A stretch of 64,000 nucleotides of DNA from an uncultured Clostridia bacterium. GTDB lineage: Bacteria > Bacillota > Clostridia > Christensenellales > CAG-138. Positions 49,964 to 57,123 of this stretch are shown here, piece after piece. The notes under the pieces were generated by a model. That model was not told the origin of the DNA. It was given only the letters and a program-made list of their open reading frames with translations, and ran no database searches. Every line of letters starts with the position of its first letter. Within the stretch, counting starts at the first letter, position 1. The DNA is taken from the NCBI GenBank assembly GCA_934633985.1, contig CAKTYU010000004.1, forward strand, positions 62,001 through 126,000, read 5' to 3'. Made by a program: the position numbers and the translations under genes.

Positions 49964-51306
49964 TTGGTAACCACCCTGATCCTTGATTCCGTATTTGCCA
50001 GGCGCAATGTCGTTTCTTCATCGCAAAGCGTCATCGTCTCGCCTTTATTTACCGTTCTTCCTTCCTTCGTCTGTATTCCGTTTGTCGATGTGCATTCGAT
50101 TTTAACGGCCTGCTCCTCTTTGTCAAAATATATGCGGCAATGCACGCGCCCTATAAAGATATTGTTCACGGTAACGAGGTCGCAGCTTTCGCTTCTTCCT
50201 ACCGTTATCACATCATTCCTCCTTAGGCACTTCTTTTTCCCGGTTTCAAGCACGGTAACCTCCGCCACCGGTTTAAATGCCTTTATCATCTTGCTTATCG
50301 GCTCTCTTGGGGTATCTCTTTCTCTGCTGTCCTCAGGATCGCCTATCGCCCTCATAAATTCGGGCATGCTGCCGTATCTATTGCCGGGATCCAGCTCCAT
50401 GGCCTTTTCTATGGCCTTTGATACTCTTTCCGGCACGGTTTCCGGCATAAGCAGATGGAGCGGGTCCACCCTTCTGCCGTATATCCTCTCCATTGCGTCC
50501 GGCAGCCTGACTCCGCTTACTATCCGGTAAAATGTGCAAGCAAGGGCATAAACATCTGTCCACGGCCCTTGATTCCCGGCGCCGTCATACTGCTCCGGTG
50601 GGGCGAAGCCTGGCTTTAGCATAATCATTCTTCGCGTCAGGCCTCTGCTTTGCGCCGTTCGTGCCGCTCCGAAATCTATAAGGCGCAGTATGCCGTCGGG
50701 TTGAATAATTATGTTTTCTGGGCTTATATCTCTGTGCAGCACGCCCTCTAAATGAACTATCGCCAGTGCTTCCGTCAGTCTTTTCAATATATGATAAGCC
50801 TGATCGTAGGGGATCCTGCCGCCGCTTACCCTGGCAAGCTCCCTAAGACTCCGTCCCTCTATGTACTCCATGGCCATATAACCGGTCCCGTTTTCACAGA
50901 AGAACTCGTATACCTGCACTACGCTTTCCGCCCTGCCGCCCCTGAGCAGCGCCAGCGTGTTGGCTTCTCTTTCAAAACGCATGAGGCCTATATCGTACTC
51001 ATTCCCATGGTCGCCGAAGCACAGCCGCTGTGTCCCTATATCGCGCACGGCTATGCCCGATGGGTAATACTCCTTGATTGCGATTCTGCGACCCATCGCA
51101 AACGTGTCCTGCGCCTCATAGGTTATCCCAAAGCCGCCGACGCCCAGCACCCGCCCGACTATATATCTGTTGTTGTGAAGCCTAGTAAGCGGTCTTAACG
51201 GAGTGGCGCCATCCGGGATATTTGTTGAATTGTCATACCCGCAGTATGCACAGAGATTCCCCGGCCCCAGCGGTCTAAAGCATTGGGCGCATACTCTTTC
51301 CTCCAT
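49960..51306 (-). CDS. Hanks-type Ser/Thr kinase with zinc ribbon and FHA domain
   Basis: The 448-residue kinase has an N-terminal zinc ribbon (CAQC...CAYCG). A complete kinase core follows (Gly-loop LGVGGFGITYEA, Lys in IAIKEYYPSG, VLHRDISPEN, LIDFGAA, FAPPEQY), then a C-terminal FHA domain (VGRSESCDL, IGRVHCRIY, STNGIQTKEG). There is no membrane helix. FHA on the same chain as the kinase suggests binding of its own phosphorylated sites or substrates. Coupled to the PP2C gene. Confidence 0.93.
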   Translation of the reverse strand: MEERVCAQCFRPLGPGNLCAYCGYDNSTNIPDGATPLRPLTRLHNNRYIVGRVLGVGGFGITYEAQDTFAMGRRIAIKEYYPSGIAVRDIGTQRLCFGDHGNEYDIGLMRFEREANTLALLRGGRAESVVQVYEFFCENGTGYMAMEYIEGRSLRELARVSGGRIPYDQAYHILKRLTEALAIVHLEGVLHRDISPENIIIQPDGILRLIDFGAARTAQSRGLTRRMIMLKPGFAPPEQYDGAGNQGPWTDVYALACTFYRIVSGVRLPDAMERIYGRRVDPLHLLMPETVPERVSKAIEKAMELDPGNRYGSMPEFMRAIGDPEDSRERDTPREPISKMIKAFKPVAEVTVLETGKKKCLRRNDVITVGRSESCDLVTVNNIFIGRVHCRIYFDKEEQAVKIECTSTNGIQTKEGRTVNKGETMTLCDEETTLRLANTESRIRVVTK

Positions 51307-51336
51307 AGCTTGCTCCCTTTCTCAATGCGGTTTTTT

Positions 51337-53016
51337 TCAGCTCAACGCCAGTTCGTCGCGGCCTAAAGCCATGCTTACCACTATCTTGGTCTGTCCGATC
51401 TCTATATCGTCGCCACCCGCCAGCCTGTATCCGCCTGCCGGTATGGGTTTTCCGTTCAGCTTGGTGGCGTTTGTCGCGCTGAGGTTTGAAATAAGTATCT
51501 CTCCGTCCCTGTATACCAGCCTGCACTGTCTGCGTGAAATATACATATCGTCCTCAATGTTAAGGTCTATGCCTGAATTTTGGGCCGCCGACCGCCCTAT
51601 GGTATACCCGCTCTCGCCTATAAGCGCAGTTACCGTCCTTCGCAACCCGTTCTGTCCGTTGATGGTTAGGGTTACTCTCTTCCCGCTCCAAACGGGCGGC
51701 GTTACAATGGGCTCTTTCTTTTTCTCAAACTTTTTCCGCTTGCGCTTGACCGTAATAACTATCGCCGTTATTATAAGCGCCGCAGCCGCTATGGCTATCA
51801 CGGCAAACCACACAGTCGGAACGCCGAGTATCTCCGTTTTTCCCTCTGTCATCTCCAGCGGATATTCCTTCCGCTCGAGCGGATTTTTTTCCATTGACAC
51901 ATCCTGGACGCCGGCGATATCCAGCCTGTATTCTCCGTTTGGAACGGCCTTGGCAAGGTACAGAAGCGTGGTGCTTTCCGCCCCGTCATAGAGGGCGCCG
52001 GTTATCTCCGCCTGCTTCCCTTTTTTATCCAGCAGTGTAAAGTTCGCAATGATATCCGCTCCGGTCACCGGCTCGCTGAATTGTATTATCAAGGACATGT
52101 CGTCTGCGAACTCGACCTTTTCCACCGTAGGCGCCTGCATATCCGCTATCCATCTGTCCGCCCTGACGATAACCTCATCTGTGCTGCCGCCGCAGCTTAT
52201 CTCCAGCCGTTTTTCCGTTCCGTCCGCAATGTTGGAGCCCGTGCTGAAGCGCATTACCTTTGCCGACGATATATCCGCAAAAGCGATATTCATGGCAGAT
52301 ACGGCATCCTTAGAGGCCTTATAATAGCCTCCGCCGTTGCCCCTTGCCATCTCGCCCAGCGAATCGAGGTTTTCCTTGCTGCTGCCTACGCCGAAGGCAT
52401 ACAGCGGTATGCCGGCTTTATTCAGCAGCTTATCTATCTCGTTTTTAGTCGTGCCTCCACCCTCGCTGAAATCCCTGCCGTCCGTCAACAGCAGCAGCAG
52501 CTTGCGGCTTGCGTTTTGGTTGGTCGAAGCCATCCTTACCGCCGCGGATATGCCGTCGAACAGCCTGGTCTTTTTGTCCGTGGCTTTCAGCCCGTCTATT
52601 CTTGCGGCGGCGAGCTTGCCGCCTTCCTCCCCATTCAGAACCGTATTTACCTCATCGCCAAAGGTGATAAGCGTAAAGCTGTCCTGTGCCCCAATCCTTC
52701 CGCGCCATGCCTTGAGCCCGGCCTTTATCCCTTCAAAGGATCTCTTGTCTATGGAGCCGGATATGTCCAATATGAAATAGTAATCCGCGGGCAGAGCCGA
52801 TGCGGGCTCTATTTGCATGACCTCCAGCTTCATCCCGTCCAGCGCGGCGGATATATCGTCCTCTGCGCCGCCTGCAGAGTAGACCACCGCCTCTATTTCC
52901 GGCATATTGACGAGAGCCTGCTCTATCCTCGTATCGGAAGCTCCCGCGGCCCATGCCTGCACATTGACCGACAGCGCGGCAGCAACAAGAAAAATTGCTG
53001 TTTTCTTTATTCCCAT
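51337..53016 (-). CDS. Secreted VWA domain - membrane helix - cytoplasmic FHA protein
   Basis: The 559-residue protein has a signal peptide (about 1-24) and an outside von Willebrand A domain with the MIDAS (DISGSIDK, Thr in KKTRLFDG, TDGRDF). A beta-rich region follows, then a membrane helix (about 390-415), a basic stop-transfer (KRKRKKFEKKK) and a C-terminal FHA domain (TIGRSAAQNSG, ISRRQCRLV, SATNATKLNG). The FHA His is replaced by Gln. The VWA domain probably binds a protein or the wall. The start overlaps the preceding FHA gene. Confidence 0.9.
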   Translation of the reverse strand: MGIKKTAIFLVAAALSVNVQAWAAGASDTRIEQALVNMPEIEAVVYSAGGAEDDISAALDGMKLEVMQIEPASALPADYYFILDISGSIDKRSFEGIKAGLKAWRGRIGAQDSFTLITFGDEVNTVLNGEEGGKLAAARIDGLKATDKKTRLFDGISAAVRMASTNQNASRKLLLLLTDGRDFSEGGGTTKNEIDKLLNKAGIPLYAFGVGSSKENLDSLGEMARGNGGGYYKASKDAVSAMNIAFADISSAKVMRFSTGSNIADGTEKRLEISCGGSTDEVIVRADRWIADMQAPTVEKVEFADDMSLIIQFSEPVTGADIIANFTLLDKKGKQAEITGALYDGAESTTLLYLAKAVPNGEYRLDIAGVQDVSMEKNPLERKEYPLEMTEGKTEILGVPTVWFAVIAIAAAALIITAIVITVKRKRKKFEKKKEPIVTPPVWSGKRVTLTINGQNGLRRTVTALIGESGYTIGRSAAQNSGIDLNIEDDMYISRRQCRLVYRDGEILISNLSATNATKLNGKPIPAGGYRLAGGDDIEIGQTKIVVSMALGRDELALS

Positions 53017-53549
53017 CTTTTCTCCCCCTTGCAATATGCCACAAAATCAAACGTCGAGCCTCCAAGCGTTATCCTGTCGCCTTCACGAATATCCGCCGCG
53101 CCGCTTACCGGCTCCCCGTTCAGCTCGGTGCGCGTTCCGTTCCCCCCCAACAAGATAAATCTGCTCTCTATCGGCTCATAGATGATGGAAGCGTGATTCT
53201 CATTGGATATATGCTGATCCTCCACTATGCTCACGCCCATCTTGAAGCTGCGCCCGATAAAATTCCGTCCCGTGCGAAGGCGGTAGTCCCGGCCTCTGCC
53301 CGGCCCCTTTACGCACACGAGCCAGCCCACCACAGGGTCCGTTTCCAGCCGATTCGTAAAGGCGCTTATCGTCCTTTCATCTTCTATGCTGCTCAGCCTC
53401 CAGGTGGGCTCGTCCGGCATATCCTCTATTTTAAACGTCTTTTCGATTTCATCTGAAAAGACGTTCTTATCTTCCGCTTCGCATATAGGACATTTCCCAT
53501 AGAGCGTGCCGTCGTAGTTATGTCCGTTAGGACAACGAATTATGGCCAT
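53007..53549 (-). CDS. Zinc-ribbon FHA protein 2
   Basis: The 180-residue protein has the N-terminal ribbon CPNGHNYDGTLYGKCPIC, paralogous to that of the 48464 protein, and an FHA domain (FIGRSFKMGVS, ISNENHASI, GNGTRTELNG). It heads the FHA-VWA-kinase-phosphatase gene group and overlaps the VWA gene by 10 bp. Confidence 0.87.
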   Translation of the reverse strand: MAIIRCPNGHNYDGTLYGKCPICEAEDKNVFSDEIEKTFKIEDMPDEPTWRLSSIEDERTISAFTNRLETDPVVGWLVCVKGPGRGRDYRLRTGRNFIGRSFKMGVSIVEDQHISNENHASIIYEPIESRFILLGGNGTRTELNGEPVSGAADIREGDRITLGGSTFDFVAYCKGEKRWE

Positions 53550-53616
53550 GCCTTTTCCCTCCGTTTTCGCTTCATTATCCCTGGCTGGCGATCTCGCATT
53601 TCATCTCTTTATTCAA

Positions 53617-53644
53617 ATCATATTGCTTTTGCGGTTATATTCAA
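53617..53644 (-). promoter_or_regulatory. Candidate promoter of the FHA-VWA-kinase-phosphatase unit
   Basis: On the minus strand -35 TTGAAT (53639-53644) and -10 TATGAT (53617-53622) are 16 bp apart. Two TGAC elements exactly 21 bp apart (GTCA at 53652-53655 and 53673-53676 on the plus strand) lie just upstream, in the position of a LytTR site. The surrounding 154-bp gap has no gene. Confidence 0.45.
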
Positions 53645-53703
53645 TAAATATGTCAAAAGTGTGGGATTTCGCGTCATTTTTGCATTGATTTCTTTTAAGC
53701 GGC

Positions 53704-54459
53704 TCAGTTTATGATGGTATCCGTCGCCGATAATATGTCATCCATATCGCAGTAATCGTCGCCGGCGTAGTTCGTAAACGCCGCCTTGGCCTCCTTTAGC
53801 TTCCTTGCGCTCACCGGCACGCTTTCCCCGTTGTTGAGCATTATGCTGTCCGCATTCAGCTCTACTGCGTAGGATAAGTTTACGATAAAGCTCTTATGGC
53901 ATTGCACAAAGCGGCCGTCCAGCATTGGCTTTAGGTCCTCCAGCTTTCCGGGAAAGGTCCTTATCCTGCCCGGCTCGTGTATCTCCATGTTCCTGAGGTT
54001 GCTCTCCAAATACATTATGGAATCGTAATCTATCTTTGTTATAAGCCCTTTGCTGGCAAGGGTAACATATTTTTTTCTGGATACCCTTGCATATCTCACC
54101 GCCCCGTCGAGTACCGCCCCCATATGACCTGCCTTTAGAGGATAGGGCAGAAAGGCTATGTGCCTTACGGCATATGCGTCGTATATCATCTCGGGATACT
54201 TGGATACGAATATTATCTGCAGATCCGGCAGTCTTTCCTGAACGACGCCCATAAGCCGTATCCCGCTCATGCCTCCCAGATCTATGTTCGCAATAACCAC
54301 GTCCGCGCTGTCCCCGTATCGCTCCATATACGCTATAAATGCCGCAACGCTGCCAAAGCCGCGAACGCATATTTCCTCGGCCTTGGCATAATCAGCAAGG
54401 ATCTTATCCAGCTGAGCTCTATTTCTTTCCGATGGATCGCAAAAGACCAGCTTCAGCAT
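53704..54459 (-). CDS. LytTR-family regulator with degenerate receiver domain
   Basis: The 251-residue protein has an N-terminal receiver-like domain and a C-terminal LytTR DNA-binding domain (RFVQCHKSFIVNLSYAV). The receiver has Asn58 where the phospho-acceptor Asp should be (VVIANIDLGGMSG), a CDPSE in place of the acidic pair, and no conserved Lys (FLPYPL). It should therefore not work by classical His-Asp transfer. No histidine kinase is near. It probably controls the island from 21-bp-spaced repeats. Confidence 0.88.
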   Translation of the reverse strand: MLKLVFCDPSERNRAQLDKILADYAKAEEICVRGFGSVAAFIAYMERYGDSADVVIANIDLGGMSGIRLMGVVQERLPDLQIIFVSKYPEMIYDAYAVRHIAFLPYPLKAGHMGAVLDGAVRYARVSRKKYVTLASKGLITKIDYDSIMYLESNLRNMEIHEPGRIRTFPGKLEDLKPMLDGRFVQCHKSFIVNLSYAVELNADSIMLNNGESVPVSARKLKEAKAAFTNYAGDDYCDMDDILSATDTIIN

Positions 54460-54528
54460 ACCTCAATAACCTCACAGCATTTATCGCAGCGGCGCTTGCA
54501 GCTATCCCGCCGCAGGGTTAGTGTTCCG

Positions 54529-55563
54529 TTATCTTCCTGTTTTTGTTACTCCCCAGGGCTCAACGCCCCACTGCGCGTTTACCTGATGTTCTCCTATGAC
54601 CCAGCTACCGTTGCATTGTCCTTTGTGCGTTTTGCATATAGCGTAGTAATACCATATGTGGTAATCGTCCTCGTATTTGTATTCTTTGCCGGTGAGCTGC
54701 CTTATTCCCATGTTGGAAACATACGGCGCAACATGATCCTCAAAGCTGACCGTCATCTCTCCGTTTTCATAGCCATCCGTATAGTTTCCGCTGCGCGTTA
54801 CAGAAAAGCTGTACTCTCGGGATACGATATGATACTCCCCATAGCCGTTGGGCGCATCGTCAGCCCACTCGCCCGTAAAGTATGTCGTACCCTGCTGGTG
54901 CTGTGTGCAGCTGTACCATGTGCCCTGCCCGCACCTTACGCCGTCCTTATATCCGCCCGCGTATATGTAGCCGCCCGGGTATATGCCGACTCCGTACCCG
55001 GAGCATTCGCCGCTTCCGTCATATCCGCCCATATATAAGAAGTCGTTCCCTTTTCCCGGATTAAGAAAGGGGGTGAAGCTCTCGTTTTGCAGCAGTTCGA
55101 TCACTTCTTCGATCTTTTCCTGTGCCGCAAGGCTAAGCAGCAGCACGGTGCCGGCCTTGTTGTCGCCTTTCCCTCCGTTCCAAAGACCGGACGAGAAGCT
55201 TTCGGCGTCGGTATACTGCCCGTTGGCAATATACGCGCAGCCCAACTCATAGGCCACATTTGCCGAGGCGTTGAGTTCATAAGCCGCTTTCAGCGCCTCC
55301 ACAGCCTGTCCGTTCCTTTTCGCGCCGCGGTATGATCTTCCCAAGCCTATCGCCGCGTCAAAATTCCGCGGCTCTATCTCTATAACCGTCTCATACAGCA
55401 GTATGGCCTCCTCGTAGTTCCCGGCGTTGTAGTGCTTCAGCGCGTCTGCAAGTAGCTCCTCCACCGTGGGCTGCGCTGCGCTCTGCTCCGTCTCCTGTAT
55501 CGCCGCAATACATCCGCTCATCAGCAGCGCCATAATGACCGCCGCAATCAGTATCCTCCGCAC
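54529..55563 (-). CDS. TPR-MORN lipoprotein 3
   Basis: The 344-residue lipoprotein (lipobox LMSGC, Cys18) has a TPR block close to that of the 41757 and 43730 proteins, MORN repeats (YMGGYDGSGECSGYGVGIY, YAGGYKDGVRCGQGTWY, FTGEWADDAPNGYGEY) and a C-terminal region ending WGVEPWG. It is adjacent to lipoprotein 4, with which it shares SVTRSGNYT and YENGEMTV. Confidence 0.85.
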   Translation of the reverse strand: MRRILIAAVIMALLMSGCIAAIQETEQSAAQPTVEELLADALKHYNAGNYEEAILLYETVIEIEPRNFDAAIGLGRSYRGAKRNGQAVEALKAAYELNASANVAYELGCAYIANGQYTDAESFSSGLWNGGKGDNKAGTVLLLSLAAQEKIEEVIELLQNESFTPFLNPGKGNDFLYMGGYDGSGECSGYGVGIYPGGYIYAGGYKDGVRCGQGTWYSCTQHQQGTTYFTGEWADDAPNGYGEYHIVSREYSFSVTRSGNYTDGYENGEMTVSFEDHVAPYVSNMGIRQLTGKEYKYEDDYHIWYYYAICKTHKGQCNGSWVIGEHQVNAQWGVEPWGVTKTGR

Positions 55564-55575
55564 CGCTATCCCCCC

Positions 55576-56688
55576 CTATTCCGCAGGCGCAGCGTTGGGG
55601 TCTGTTACCTTAGTAGCTCCCCAAGGCATGACGCCCCACTGCGCATCTAACTGGTATTCCTTAAGCGTCCAGCCGTCACCGCATTTTTTGTGGGCACTGC
55701 AAATGGTGTAATAATATTGTGTCGGCCCGTCCTTAGGCTTATAGGTCTTATCTATAAGCACGCGGACTCCCATATTGGAAGTGTAGGTTGCCGAATGATC
55801 CGACCAATATACCGTCATCTCTCCGTTTTCATAGCCTTCCGTATAGTTTCCGCTACGCGTTGCGGATAGGTTCCCCTCCCTCGGATATATGATATGGTTC
55901 TCGCCGTAGCCGTTGGGTTTGTCGTTTTCCCAAGCTCCTTCAAAATAGGAGTATGACATTTTACTATCCGGCTTACTGTCCGACGTTCCGTTTTTTGGCA
56001 GCCCTGTCTCCTCGTCTAAGCGGATACCTTTTAGCCATACCCCGTGGCCGCTTTTCTGCCCGTTTTTGTATTCGCCGCAGTATATATACTGTCCCCTGTC
56101 GTATATGCCGACTCCCTTGCCGTGCATCTGGCCCGCCGCGTTATAGGGGCCGAAGTAGATCACTTTATTTTCGTTTATGCTCATGAAATAATCCTGAACC
56201 GACTTGTTATCGAAAAGGGATACAGCCTGATAGTAATCGCCCTCGGCGGAATAGCTCAGCACCAGCAGTATCGCAAACTCCGGTGCCATGTCGTCGCCCG
56301 TCTTTTCCGTCCTTACCGCGTCTCGCGCATTGCTGTATTCGCCCGCGTCAAGGTAGGCATAGCCTAACTCATACATTGCCCGCTTGTCGCCTGCGGAGAG
56401 CTTTGCGGCTTTTTTGAGTATGCTTATAGCGTCCGTCGTCCTGCCCACCGATCTGTACGCATGGCCCAAGCCGTACCCAGCCTCGTAATTGTTGGGCTCT
56501 ATCTCTATAATCGCCTCGTACAGCAGTATGGCCTCCTCGTAATTGCCCGCATTGCTTAGCTGGAGCGCCTGGGCGAGCATCTCCTCCACCGTGGGCTGCG
56601 TTGTGCCCTGCTCCATAGTTGACATCATCATACTGCATCCGCTCATCAGCATCGCCACGGCGACCGCCGTCATCAGTATCCTACGCAT
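55576..56688 (-). CDS. TPR-MORN lipoprotein 4
   Basis: The 370-residue lipoprotein (MRRILMTAVAVAMLMSGC) has a more diverged TPR block (residues about 30-150), MORN repeats (YFGPYNAAGQMHGKGVGIY, YCGEYKNGQKSGHGVWL, FEGAWENDKPNGYGEN) and the shared ending WGVMPWG. It is 12 bp upstream of lipoprotein 3, consistent with tandem duplication. Confidence 0.85.
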   Translation of the reverse strand: MRRILMTAVAVAMLMSGCSMMMSTMEQGTTQPTVEEMLAQALQLSNAGNYEEAILLYEAIIEIEPNNYEAGYGLGHAYRSVGRTTDAISILKKAAKLSAGDKRAMYELGYAYLDAGEYSNARDAVRTEKTGDDMAPEFAILLVLSYSAEGDYYQAVSLFDNKSVQDYFMSINENKVIYFGPYNAAGQMHGKGVGIYDRGQYIYCGEYKNGQKSGHGVWLKGIRLDEETGLPKNGTSDSKPDSKMSYSYFEGAWENDKPNGYGENHIIYPREGNLSATRSGNYTEGYENGEMTVYWSDHSATYTSNMGVRVLIDKTYKPKDGPTQYYYTICSAHKKCGDGWTLKEYQLDAQWGVMPWGATKVTDPNAAPAE

Positions 56689-56712
56689 TTTTATTTTCCC
56701 CCTCGTATATTG

Positions 56713-56931
56713 TTATTTGTCGAATCCAACCGTATCGCCGAGCGGCTCCCCATCTCGCACATCACTGCCCGCAGTGAGCGGCGCGGTGCTCCCAAGCTCC
56801 TTGTCCGTGAATGCCTGCTCGCTTTTTGCTTCCTTCTTTGCCTGCTTGTTTATCCTTCTTGCCTGAAGTATAAACAGCACTACTCCAATTACCATTATCG
56901 CCGCGCCCGCCGCCGACATGATCGCTCCCAT
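56713..56931 (-). CDS. Small single-helix membrane protein
   Basis: The 72-residue product has one N-terminal membrane helix (about 5-23, MSAAGAAIMVIGVVLFIL) and a polar charged tail. GGAGG is 8 nt before the ATG. It lies between the kinase remnant and lipoprotein 4, so it is transcribed with the island. No family was recognised. Confidence 0.65.
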   Translation of the reverse strand: MGAIMSAAGAAIMVIGVVLFILQARRINKQAKKEAKSEQAFTDKELGSTAPLTAGSDVRDGEPLGDTVGFDK

Positions 56932-56945
56932 AATCTCAGCCTCCG

Positions 56946-57095
56946 TCAGTCCTTTTTCCTCATGCTGAATACTCTCAGCCGTTTGCGTATTTGCCCGCGC
57001 TTTCCGTTCCGCCCTCTTTCCGCCTTCTCCAGTTCTATCTCTATCTCTGCAACGCTTTGATAGCGTTTATCCGGCTCCCGTTGCGTACACCGCAT
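56946..57095 (-). pseudogene. Remnant of a Ser/Thr kinase C-lobe
   Basis: A 49-codon frame reads CTQREPDKRYQSVAEIEIEL, closely matching CTQLDPRRRYQSIDELQRDL at the end of the kinase domain of the intact neighbour at 57124-59100. A basic juxtamembrane-like stretch and a stop follow. Nothing of the rest of a kinase precedes it: the frame is closed 51 bp upstream, next to the neighbour's stop. It appears to be the 3' end of a duplicated, mostly deleted kinase gene. Confidence 0.7.
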
Positions 57096-57123
57096 TGGCA
57101 GCCAGGCTCGTAGTCCATCTCAC

